Source of the DNA: Trichothermofontia sp964536415
GTDB taxonomy: Bacteria; Cyanobacteriota; Cyanobacteriia; B231
Direction of reading: 5' to 3'
Assembly: GCA_964536415.1 (NCBI GenBank)
Contig: CAZHXN010000065.1
Coordinates: 1 to 24,159 of the forward strand
Length of the DNA stretch: 24,159 nucleotides
A model generated the notes under the pieces. It was not told the DNA's origin. It did no database searches and worked only from the letters and a program-made list of their open reading frames with translations. How positions within the stretch are numbered: position 1 is the first letter of the stretch; each line of letters begins with the position of its first letter. The position numbers and the translations under genes were made by a program. This document shows, in pieces, positions 8,292-16,004 of this stretch.

Positions 8292-8649
8292 CCTCCAGGC
8301 CTTAAGCTAAAAGCTAGGGCCTGGGGAGCCACTGTTGACTAGCCGCTATTCCCTCAGCGCGGAATAGCTCCTGCTTACCTGACAAATCTTCTCCTCATCC
8401 CTAAATCCCTTCGCCCACAAGGGGTAAAGGGACTCGAACCGCAAAACTTGGCTCCATGAGCACCTCGCCCGCTCTGGGAGAGGTGGTAGAGTCAAGATGC
8501 TTCGAGTTTTTATCAGTTTTTTGTCAGTCGCTCAGGAGATAGTTCTCTGAGATACTTATCAGATAACAATTTCAGATAATTTAGACGCAAGTGTCCCAGA
8601 TACTCGTCAGCAGTCGCTTTCGGCCTAAGCAAGTTCTCGGCTTTTCATT
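8292..8649. other. Intergenic region with diverged hairpin repeat, no gene
   Basis: An imperfect inverted repeat lies just after the DUF3143 stop (CTCCAGGCC at 8293-8301 and GGCCTGGGGAG at 8318-8328); it has no T run. A degraded copy of a dispersed repeat lies at 8393-8455. A bulged hairpin lies at 8531-8551. No coding frame was seen. The promoter of the GGDEF gene should be in the AT-rich last 130 bases. Confidence 0.5.
8393..8455. repeat. Diverged copy of dispersed intergenic repeat
   Basis: It shares CCCTAAATCCCT (8399-8410 here; 21433-21444 in the other copy), then GGGACT plus a GAA-containing stretch, and the terminal GGCTCC with the repeat at 21428-21481. The stem of the other copy is degraded here. 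This family resembles intergenic repeats common in cyanobacterial genomes. Confidence 0.55.
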
Positions 8650-9749
8650 ATGGAATCAGATTTCCCATCGCTGCCTTTTGACCGTTCTTCTCGATTAGAA
8701 GATCTAAAGCTATATGATGCAATTGCTAGCCCCACAGATTCCGGCTTGTATATCATGAGACGTTTTAAAAAAGAAGAAAAATTACCTGGCGTTCTTTTGA
8801 TATACAAAAGACAATTAGTAGGTCTCATTTCTCGTATTCGTTTCATGGAGAAGATGAGCCGTCCTTACAGTTTGGAGTTATTCTTAAATCGACCGATCCA
8901 TTGTCTTTATGAATATATCAAAATAGATCTTTTGATTTTTCCTAGTAAAACTTTAATTACGGATGCTGCAGAAACTGCCATTCACCGCTCTTCATCTGGT
9001 TTATATGACCCTATTATTGCTGAAATTGAGCCTAATGAATATCGTGTTATTGATTTCCACGATCTGTTATTGGCGCAACTGGCTGTGAGTAACTTTACGG
9101 CAAACTTGTTAACAAAGCTTTATCGACAACTTGAAGAGAATGCTAAAGAATTAGAAAAACTGGCTTGTCTAGATGGACTCACGCAGATCGCTAACCGCAG
9201 GCACTTTGACGACATTCTAGAGAGAGAGTGGCATCGCGCTATTCGTGAGCAACAATGGCTATCTTTACTCCTATGCGATGTGGATTATTTTAAGCTCTAC
9301 AACGATTATTATGGTCATCCAGCCGGTGATGAGTGTCTTAAAAGCATTGCGCAAACCTTACAAACCTGTGTACAACGCTCCAACGACTTAGTGGCCCGCT
9401 ATGGCGGGGAAGAATTTGCCATTATTTTACCGAATACCCCTTACGCCGGTGCGCAGACTGTCGCCCAGCGTATCCATCAGCAGGTTCGGGCTTTAGATTT
9501 AGCCCATGCGGCCTCCCTCGTCAGTCCCGTCGTCACGATTAGTGTGGGGGAGCCTGTTGGATACCCACCTCTACGACGCCGCTCACAGCCTTGATCACGG
9601 CAGCGGATCAGTCACTCTATCAAGCTAAGCAACAGGGTCGGAATCGCACGATACTTCACTGCCACGATGGGAACTCTGAACTGGCTGTTTCCTTAAAAAG
9701 TTCCGCAGAAGGAAGACCAGTTCCTGAGCCAAGCCCTGACTCAAATTAG
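8650..9749 (+). pseudogene. Diguanylate cyclase (CBS-like + GGDEF), frameshifted near the 3' end
   Basis: The first frame gives 314 residues and stops at 9592-9594. Residues ~25-145 look like a CBS-type sensory region (VLLIYKRQLVGLISRIRFME, then IEPNEYRVIDFHDLLLAQ). A GGDEF domain follows from ~172 (LDGLTQIANRRHFD) with active-site GGEEF (252-256) and a product-binding I-site R243-x-x-D246. The frame breaks at the G tract 9546-9550. One more G would continue into ACWIPTSTTPLTALITAADQ and LYQAKQQGRNRT, the normal GGDEF C terminus, ending at TAG 9747-9749 with about 366 residues. Intact, it would make c-di-GMP. As read, it lacks the last helix and strand and is probably inactive, unless this is a sequencing error or slippage. 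The N-terminal half is notably AT-rich. Confidence 0.85.
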
Positions 9750-9799
9750 GCTCTTTCTCCAGGCAATATGCCCAGGTAACTGGGGGCTTAAGGGTGTCA

Positions 9800-11398
9800 T
9801 CAAGTGTTGGAGAGGGAAGGCATTGGCACCAGAGGTGGGGTGGGAGCGGTGGTTAAGGGGGCGATCGGTGCCCGTAGGGCTTCCTCCAGGTCAGCGCAAC
9901 CGAGGCATTCCTCTAGAATCGCCATCACTTCACGGCCAAAGTCGTGGGGATTGCGCTCCCAGGCCTGTAGGCACACTTCGCCAAAGAAGGACCCTAACGG
10001 TTCCGGATTCCAGAGCAGTTTCTTTGCCGTCCAGGGCATCAGGCTCATGGGGTCATAGCCCCGCTTGAGGATGCCCTGCTCGAAAGCGTAGTCCTCCAGA
10101 TGGGTGTGGGGTTGCAGGCCAATGAAAAAGATCGCCGGTTCGACCTTATCAGCCCCAAAGATCCGTTCAAGTTCCCGGTGATAGGCGATCGTCTGGCGAA
10201 TGGTTTCTGGACGCTCGTCGATGACGTTAAAGGAATAGTTCACCGATACCAGATCGTTAAATCCAGCGGCTTTGAGGTCGCGGCAGTTTTCCAAAACGGT
10301 GCGTAGGTTGTAGCCCATGCGCATCTTCCGGACTAATTCTTGGGACCCACTGGTGATACCGATCTCAAAATAGTTCATGCCGGTTTTTACCATCAGGTCA
10401 CACAATTCCGGCGTGAGATTATCAGCCCGGATATAGGCGGCCCAATGGATATCGGTCATGCCCGATGCCAGGATCTTTTGCAGGAGTTCCACGGCATCGT
10501 CGATATATTTGCGGGCGGGGATAAACTGGGCATCGGTGAACCAGAAGTTGCGAACCCCGCGATCGTAGAGTTGGCGCATTTCCGCCACCACCTCATCTGC
10601 CGCATTAATCCGCACCTGCTTCCCCTCAATGACCGTGTAGACGCAATAGCAACAGTTGTGGGGGCAACCGCGCTTCGTCTGCACGCCAATATAAAAGTCC
10701 TGGGTCTGGAAATAGTATTCAAACTCTGGCCAGATCGTCTCAATATAGTCGTAGTCGCACGCAGCCTTTTCAACGGGGGCCGGGGCTTCGTGGATGAGGC
10801 GATCGCGGGGGTGGGTTTCGCCCACGATGTAACACCGCTCCTGGGCCAGGGATTCCTGCCGTAACACCTTCTCCAGCAAGACTTCACCCTCCCCCACCGA
10901 GACGATCGTTCCCTGGGGCAGACCCCGCCCTAACTGCTCATAGAACACACTGACGGCCCCGCCGCCCACCACCACCCGTGCCGTCGGGCAATACCGCCGC
11001 GATCGCGCCAGTCCCCGCCGGATCAACCCTAGATTCCGCCAGAGTTCCGTATAGTAGGATGCCGCTAAACGCAACCCACCCAGGGCACCCCGTAGCCTTA
11101 CCAGCGGATTGCGGGCATAGTAAAACTCAAAGGCGTATTGAAGCGGATTGCCGCCCCGCCCGCCCACAGGCGCATAGATCTGGATATCGCGCCAGGAAAA
11201 CACCAGCAGCGAGGGCTGGAACGCATCGATACAGTGATCGAGGGCAGGGCCGTAATCTAAGGGCGGCACGGCTCCCAAATCAAAAATACGTTGGCTCACT
11301 GCCGGAAATTGCTTGTGGATATGGTCGGCCAGATAAACAACCCCGATCGGGAAAATCGGGTTACAGGGAAGCCGGACATAAAGAATACGATCGTGCAT
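9800..11398 (-). CDS. B12-binding-domain radical SAM protein
   Basis: Residues 1-~200 form a cobalamin-binding-like Rossmann region (ILYVRLPCNPIFPIGVVYLA, later VVVGGGAVSVF and SVGEGE). Residues ~235-450 are a radical SAM barrel with CxxxCxxC (C245, C249, C252) in RGCPHNCCYCVY for the 4Fe-4S cluster, then WFTDAQF and YFEIGITSGSQE. The ~80-residue tail ends in a Pro/Thr-rich stretch. The enzyme should cleave S-adenosylmethionine; its substrate is unknown. The N-terminal pattern is one I associate with cyanobacterial proteins annotated as a photosystem II high-light acclimation radical SAM protein. That name comes from memory. It is convergent with the GGDEF gene, and a 550-base spacer separates it from the divergent DUF1830 gene. 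Confidence 0.88.
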   Translation of the reverse strand: MHDRILYVRLPCNPIFPIGVVYLADHIHKQFPAVSQRIFDLGAVPPLDYGPALDHCIDAFQPSLLVFSWRDIQIYAPVGGRGGNPLQYAFEFYYARNPLVRLRGALGGLRLAASYYTELWRNLGLIRRGLARSRRYCPTARVVVGGGAVSVFYEQLGRGLPQGTIVSVGEGEVLLEKVLRQESLAQERCYIVGETHPRDRLIHEAPAPVEKAACDYDYIETIWPEFEYYFQTQDFYIGVQTKRGCPHNCCYCVYTVIEGKQVRINAADEVVAEMRQLYDRGVRNFWFTDAQFIPARKYIDDAVELLQKILASGMTDIHWAAYIRADNLTPELCDLMVKTGMNYFEIGITSGSQELVRKMRMGYNLRTVLENCRDLKAAGFNDLVSVNYSFNVIDERPETIRQTIAYHRELERIFGADKVEPAIFFIGLQPHTHLEDYAFEQGILKRGYDPMSLMPWTAKKLLWNPEPLGSFFGEVCLQAWERNPHDFGREVMAILEECLGCADLEEALRAPIAPLTTAPTPPLVPMPSLSNT

Positions 11399-11949
11399 GG
11401 GTGACTTCTACTCAATCAATTCAGGACCAGAAATTAGTCAATGACAATCAGCTGTAGTTTTTTGATAAGCGTTATTTATTCTAAAAGAGTCTTTAAGATT
11501 GCCTTAATTATGGCATGAGGAGACATTAACCTGCACCTGCGATCGCTCTCTAAAGCACCGCAGAGGGTTGGCCCCGCCGCTTGCTATACTTAGCTTGCAC
11601 AACGTTCCTTCACAAAAGTTCACATAATAGGATATCATTAAACTCGGACATTTGGGTACTGCCCTCGGTGTAGTCCGGAAAATTAATTTCCCATGCCCAG
11701 CCTAAAATGCCTTTGGCTAAAAGGTATATGGGAATACCATTACCGTTTCTGCATCCTTCTGAATGAGGTTCATGATGGTTGGTGATCGGCGTTGACTCAG
11801 AATTTTGTAAGAATCTTGGCAGATTGTTGCCGGATGGTAATCGCGTTTACAGCCACTCAGCATAACTGGATGTTAGCTTAAGGCTATGAACCCTCAAGAT
11901 ACGGTTTGCTGAACACTCACACTAACCCCTAGACTCAACCACAAAAGCT
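11399..11949. other. Intergenic region between divergent genes, no gene seen
   Basis: It separates the radical SAM gene (minus) from the DUF1830 gene (plus), so both promoters should be here. I see one HIP1 site near 11540 and a small inverted repeat, GGTAT with ATACC, around 11730-11750. No convincing coding frame, RNA gene or promoter was found. The length leaves room for a small RNA or long leader that cannot be recognised by eye. Confidence 0.5.
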
Positions 11950-12324
11950 ATGGCTCAAATTCTTGATCCCCTCCCCCCCGATAGCACGAATCCAGTAGTT
12001 TGCTGCTATGTCAACGCGACCAGTAAGATCCAGGTTGCTCGAATTACGAACATTCCGAACTGGTATTTTGAGCGGGTTGTCTTTCCGGGACAACGGCTTA
12101 TTTTTGAAGCCTTACCCACCGCTTTACTAGAGATTCATACGGGTATGATGGCCAGCGCGATTTTATCGGATACGATTGCCTGTAGTAGTTTAGCCATCCA
12201 GGATGAGGCGGAAGCGGAAGTGGATGCTGACATCGCCTCCAGCCGCGATCGGGACAGTCAAGAATTAGTGGCCGAATTAGCGACCGTGATAAAACAGTCT
12301 GAGCAACTGAGCCTTGCCTGTTGA
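11950..12324 (+). CDS. DUF1830 family protein
   Basis: A 124-residue cyanobacterial protein of unknown function. The DUF1830 core occupies ~17-85: VCCYVNATSKIQVARITNIP, NWYFERVVFPGQRLIFEA, then LLEIHTGMMASAILSDTI with a Cys directly after. The C-terminal third is acidic and low in complexity (DEAEAEVDADI) with a short predicted helix. There is no signal peptide, membrane segment or recognised catalytic motif. A clear rho-independent terminator lies about 100 bases after the stop, so this is the last gene of its transcript and apparently the only one. Confidence 0.85.
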   Translation: MAQILDPLPPDSTNPVVCCYVNATSKIQVARITNIPNWYFERVVFPGQRLIFEALPTALLEIHTGMMASAILSDTIACSSLAIQDEAEAEVDADIASSRDRDSQELVAELATVIKQSEQLSLAC

Positions 12325-12425
12325 TGCCACTGCTTTTGACGGCCCTGATTCATAAGATACCGAAGATACCGATTTCCCTCTGTCGATATAGAAAAGCCTA
12401 ACCTCGATTTCTCTATCCCTTGACT

Positions 12426-12460
12426 GCTCTCTGCTAACGCGATGCAGAGAGCGTTTTTTT
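12426..12460 (+). terminator. Rho-independent terminator after the DUF1830 gene
   Basis: GCTCTCTGC (12426-12434) and GCAGAGAGC (12444-12452) form a perfect 9-bp stem with a 9-base loop. One G and then seven T (12454-12460) follow, with more T just beyond. The T run is on the plus strand, which matches transcription of the DUF1830 gene. Confidence 0.9.
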
Positions 12461-12492
12461 ATTTTTTATGGAGCTGGCACAGCAGGAACCTG

Positions 12493-12516
12493 ATTCTGTC
12501 CGGCATTCTGTCCGGC
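12493..12516. repeat. 12-bp exact tandem duplication
   Basis: ATTCTGTCCGGC is repeated exactly twice in the spacer between the DUF1830 terminator and the end of leuC. Confidence 0.8.
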
Positions 12517-12558
12517 AATATAGCCTTTCCCAAGTCTCTGAAGGCAGGATGTATGGCA

Positions 12559-13962
12559 TTAAAGGAGTGTGCGTACATCCGTTACCTTACCCGTTACCGC
12601 AGCGGCCACCACCATTGCTGGACTCATGAGCAAAGTGCGACCGGCGGCTGATCCCTGGCGACCCTTAAAGTTACGGTTGGAGGAGGAAGCACTCAGTTGC
12701 CGTCCCTGGAGTTTATCGGGGTTCATGGCAAGGCACATGGAGCAGCCTGGTTCCCGCCACTCAAAGCCCGCTGCCTGAAAAATTTGGTCTAAGCCTTCGG
12801 CCTCGGCTTCCCGCTTGACTCGCTCGGACCCAGGGACAACGAATGCCTTCACCCCTGGGGCAACTTGGCGGCCTTTGGCGAATCGGGCGGCTTCCCGCAG
12901 ATCGCTGAGGCGACCGTTGGTGCAACTACCGATAAAACAAACATCGACGGGGGTACCCTGGATAGGCTTGCCAGGGGTCAAGTCCATGTATTGATAGGCT
13001 TCTTCGGCAATCGCCCGTTCGGATTCTGGCAACTCTGCGGGGGTGGGGACACACTCATCCACGCCAATCCCCTGGCCGGGGGTAATGCCCCAGGTGACGG
13101 TGGGAGGAATCTCAGCAGCGTCGATGACCACGACATCATCGTATTCGGCATCCGCATCACTGGCGATCTGCTGCCACCAGGCGACGGCCTTGTCCCAGTC
13201 GGCTCCTTTGGGGGCAAAATCTCGACCCTTCAGATACTCAAAGGTTACCTGATCGGGGTTCACGTAGCCGCAGCGGGCACCACCTTCGATCGCCATGTTG
13301 CACACGGTCATGCGTTCTTCCATGCTCATCTGCTCAAAGGTGGTCCCGGCATACTCGTAGGCGTAGCCCACGCCGCCCTTGACCCCCAACTTGCGGATGA
13401 TGTGCAAGATTATGTCTTTCGCGTAGACCCCCGGTTTCAGGGTGCCGTTGACTTCGATGCGCCGCACCTTGAGTTTACTCAGGGCCAGGGTTTGGGAAGC
13501 CAGGACATCCCGAACTTGACTGGTCCCAATGCCGAAGGCGATCGCGCCAAAGGCCCCGTGGGTAGACGTGTGGCTATCTCCGCAGGCGATTGTCATCCCC
13601 GGTTGAGTCAGGCCCAATTCTGGCGCAATCACATGGACAATCCCCTGGTTGCCGGAACCAATGTTGTAGAACGTAATCCCATGCGTCTGGCAGTTCTGTT
13701 CCAGGGCCTGCATCATTTCTTCGGCCAGGTCGTCGGCGAAGGGACGGGCCTGGTTGTCGGTAGGGACGATGTGATCGACCGTGGCGATCGTGCGTTGGGG
13801 GAAGAGGACCTTGAGGCCGCGATCGCGCAGCATGGCAAAGGCTTGGGGGCTGGTGACCTCGTGGATCAGGTGTAGCCCAATAAACAATTGGGTTTGGCCG
13901 GAGGGCAGGGTGCCCACGGTATGGAGTTCCCAAACTTTGTCGAAGAGAGTGCCTTTGCTCAT
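12559..13962 (-). CDS. leuC: 3-isopropylmalate dehydratase large subunit
   Basis: LeuC, with the small subunit LeuD, isomerises 2-isopropylmalate to 3-isopropylmalate in leucine biosynthesis in the cytoplasm. The 467-residue protein is full length for the bacterial family. Seen: the N-terminal TLFDKVWELHTV, IATVDHIVPT, ACGDSHTSTHGAFGAIAFGI, and the three cysteines for the aconitase-type 4Fe-4S cluster, C347 in GSCTNGR and C407/C410 in PGCSMCLAMNPD, followed by SSSNRNFKGRQG. No leuD lies next to it: downstream is the convergent DUF1830 gene, and upstream is an unrelated reductase-like gene 169 bases away. LeuD must therefore be encoded elsewhere if the enzyme is active. The start context has no clear Shine-Dalgarno. 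Confidence 0.97.
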   Translation of the reverse strand: MSKGTLFDKVWELHTVGTLPSGQTQLFIGLHLIHEVTSPQAFAMLRDRGLKVLFPQRTIATVDHIVPTDNQARPFADDLAEEMMQALEQNCQTHGITFYNIGSGNQGIVHVIAPELGLTQPGMTIACGDSHTSTHGAFGAIAFGIGTSQVRDVLASQTLALSKLKVRRIEVNGTLKPGVYAKDIILHIIRKLGVKGGVGYAYEYAGTTFEQMSMEERMTVCNMAIEGGARCGYVNPDQVTFEYLKGRDFAPKGADWDKAVAWWQQIASDADAEYDDVVVIDAAEIPPTVTWGITPGQGIGVDECVPTPAELPESERAIAEEAYQYMDLTPGKPIQGTPVDVCFIGSCTNGRLSDLREAARFAKGRQVAPGVKAFVVPGSERVKREAEAEGLDQIFQAAGFEWREPGCSMCLAMNPDKLQGRQLSASSSNRNFKGRQGSAAGRTLLMSPAMVVAAAVTGKVTDVRTLL

Positions 13963-14048
13963 AGGGACCGATCGTGCGTTGCCAATTACCGAATGCAGCC
14001 TCTATTGTACTGGGAACTTTTGCTTGCCGCCCGATCGGCAGATTAGCC

Positions 14049-14078
14049 GTGCGACGGGCTGCTGTGCGACGGGCTGCT
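14049..14078. repeat. 15-bp exact tandem duplication upstream of leuC
   Basis: GTGCGACGGGCTGCT occurs at 14049-14063 and 14064-14078, followed by the first two bases of a third unit. It lies about 90 bases before the leuC start, between leuC and the preceding same-strand gene. Confidence 0.8.
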
Positions 14079-14131
14079 GTCAGACAAATTGGATGGGGAT
14101 CGTTGGATCGGACTCTTCGTGTTCGGTCCCA

Positions 14132-14770
14132 TCACCGTCGCAGCATGGCCCAGACAAAGCCGGGACCATAGCCGGTCTGGAAGGCCATTTTGATCCACAG
14201 CAGGGTCATGTGTTCCAGATGCAGGCTATTGGATAGGGGGCCGGTATCCACCGCTTCCCAGCCTAACTCTGTGCAGAGGTTGGCGACGATCGCCTTGGCC
14301 GAGCGATCGTTCCCCGCAATCAGCATCGCCGGTTTTAGGTCCCCATAGCCGGGATAGGTATTGTCTTCAAAGTTCTTAAAGCCATAGATCGTAAAGGCTT
14401 TGACCACGTAGGCTTCTGGAACCAATTGTTGCACCGTTTCGCTGCCAGAAATTTGGCTTTGCAACCCGTGGGAGACATCATCGGCGACGGGATTGGTGCA
14501 GTCCACTAAGACCTTACCCGCAAGGGCCGATTCGAGACCCAGGAGGGCAGTGCTAACCGCTTTATAAGGGGGAGCTAGAAAAACGACATCGGCTGCCTGG
14601 ACTGCTGTGAGGGGCGATCGCACTTGAAAATGAGGGTTCAGGGCCAGGGCCTTTTGGACCGATTGGGATGCGGGGTTGCGGGCTGCAATCGTCACCGTAT
14701 GCCCTAACTGTTGCAGGTGATCCGCTAAGGGAGCACCGACTCTCCCAACACCGATAAACGTAATTTGCAT
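14132..14770 (-). CDS. NADPH-dependent F420 reductase-like NAD(P)-binding protein
   Basis: The N terminus MQITFIGVGRVGAPLADHLQ is a Rossmann fold with a GxGxxG-like turn (GVGRVG), followed by the cofactor-discriminating AARNPAS. Hydrophobic strands VVFLAPPYK and KVLVDCTNPV, then VVKAFTIYGFKNFE, fit the F420-dependent NADP reductase/NPD-like group of 6-phosphogluconate-dehydrogenase-type domains. The substrate is unknown; many cyanobacterial members carry this name without evidence of F420 use. The start is supported by AGGGAG on the minus strand (14778-14783), seven bases upstream. It sits between the glycosyltransferase and leuC, all on the minus strand. Confidence 0.8.
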   Translation of the reverse strand: MQITFIGVGRVGAPLADHLQQLGHTVTIAARNPASQSVQKALALNPHFQVRSPLTAVQAADVVFLAPPYKAVSTALLGLESALAGKVLVDCTNPVADDVSHGLQSQISGSETVQQLVPEAYVVKAFTIYGFKNFEDNTYPGYGDLKPAMLIAGNDRSAKAIVANLCTELGWEAVDTGPLSNSLHLEHMTLLWIKMAFQTGYGPGFVWAMLRR

Positions 14771-14852
14771 GACTTTTCTCCCTCTGCCAACGTTGCGTTC
14801 ACCCTATCAGGCTCAGCCGATGCAGTGAAGCCCCACTCAAGTCTGACCAAGA

Positions 14853-16004
14853 CTACAAATAGCGCTGGAGCACCTCACTTGTCATCGCCCCTGTCTTGGC
14901 CCAACTGAACCCCTGGACCCGTACTAAACCTGCTTGCCGCAGGCGCGATCGCAAATTCGCATCGGCTAACAGCCCGCGCATTGCCTCAGTGATCTCCCCT
15001 TCGACTTGGGGATTCACTAGGAGGGCAGCCTCCCCGGCGACCTCTGGCAGGGCCGAGCAATTGGAGGTGATCACAGGGGTCCCGCAGGCCATTGCTTCCA
15101 GGACGGGTAATCCAAAGCCTTCATACAGACTCGGGAAAACCAGGGCGATCGCCTGTCCCAATAACCGGGGTAAGTCTGCATAGGGCACGTAGTCCAGAAA
15201 CTTGACCCGCTGCTGAAGGTTGAGGGCGGCGACTTGGGCGTGCAATGCCGGTGTGTAGCGGCGATCGCTGGGACCCGCGAGCCATAGCTCGCAATCGGGA
15301 TCGGCCAATGCTGCAAACGCATTGAGCAGGCGCGGGATATTTTTATGGCGATCGTGTCGCCCCAGGCATAGAAAATAATTCCCCGTGGGCAGGGCTAAAT
15401 CACGAAAATGGCGATCGTCATAGCCTAAGGGGGTGGCCGTTAGCTTGTGGGCTGGAATCCCAAAGGTGGATTGTACTTCCTGCACCGTCGCTTGGGAATT
15501 GCAGAGAATATGCACCGCCTGCTCTAACACACGGGGCACATAGTAGCGAAAATAGGTTGCCAGTCGCGACCAGCGTCCGCCAAAGTGCAAGGGGATCAGA
15601 TCATGGACCGTCACGACAAACCGGCAATTTGTATAGAGCGGGGCCTCTGGAATCGGTGAAAACAGGAGGTTCGCGGGGGTCGATCGATAAATCGATGGCA
15701 AGCGAACCTGCGTCCAGACCAACCGCCGCAGATGTCCCCACGCCCCCTGATCCGGCGTCATATTGCTCGCGATCGCGGTGTGCCCTCCACGGGGAATCGA
15801 CACCGCTTCGGGCCTTACTGTCTTGGTGTTTTGGTGAGGGGCCAGGGGAGCTAACTGTCCGATCTGATCTGCGGGAACCAGCACCCTCGGCTGCAACGCT
15901 TCTAAATAGGGCAACACCTGCAACGCATAATTTGTGTGCCCTGTCGGACGCCGACTTAAAAACGCCAGATTGACCAGCAGACCCGCAGCACTAGGACGAG
16001 ACAT
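14853..16004 (-). CDS. Glycosyltransferase family 4 (GT-B fold)
   Basis: A 383-residue GT4/GT1 glycosyltransferase without membrane segments. The N-terminal half has the acceptor-domain pattern FVVTVHDLIPLHF (~130-142) and ILCNSQATVQEV. The C-terminal half binds the nucleotide sugar: YFLCLGRHDRHKNIPRLLNA, ELWLAGPSD, and the E-x7-E signature EGFGLPVLEAMACGTPVITS (~296-315), then ALPEVAGEAALLV. It should transfer a sugar from a nucleotide donor to a surface glycan or lipid; donor and acceptor are unknown. Its ATG lies inside the final codons of nblS (14-base overlap), which suggests translational coupling to the sensor kinase. No Shine-Dalgarno independent of the nblS reading frame is evident. 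Confidence 0.92.
   Translation of the reverse strand: MSRPSAAGLLVNLAFLSRRPTGHTNYALQVLPYLEALQPRVLVPADQIGQLAPLAPHQNTKTVRPEAVSIPRGGHTAIASNMTPDQGAWGHLRRLVWTQVRLPSIYRSTPANLLFSPIPEAPLYTNCRFVVTVHDLIPLHFGGRWSRLATYFRYYVPRVLEQAVHILCNSQATVQEVQSTFGIPAHKLTATPLGYDDRHFRDLALPTGNYFLCLGRHDRHKNIPRLLNAFAALADPDCELWLAGPSDRRYTPALHAQVAALNLQQRVKFLDYVPYADLPRLLGQAIALVFPSLYEGFGLPVLEAMACGTPVITSNCSALPEVAGEAALLVNPQVEGEITEAMRGLLADANLRSRLRQAGLVRVQGFSWAKTGAMTSEVLQRYL

Noticed and set aside
8293..8328. Hairpin after DUF3143 as a terminator
   Set aside because: The stem is short and bulged, the loop is long and no T run follows.
8424..8445. tRNA-like T-arm on the minus strand (GCGGTTCGAGTCCC)
   Set aside because: The bases on either side of the loop do not pair as a T stem, and no acceptor, D or anticodon arms are found. 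It falls within the diverged dispersed repeat.
10340..10864. 174-codon open frame antisense to the radical SAM gene
   Set aside because: It is entirely covered by a confident gene with cluster-binding cysteines, and its own translation is featureless.
12865..13875. 336-codon open frame antisense to leuC
   Set aside because: It is fully inside leuC on the opposite strand, and its product has no recognisable motif. It is a by-product of GC-rich codon usage in leuC.
12559..14131. leuC standing without leuD as evidence of an unusual leucine pathway
   Set aside because: leuC and leuD can be unlinked in cyanobacteria, so the absence of leuD from this window alone says little.
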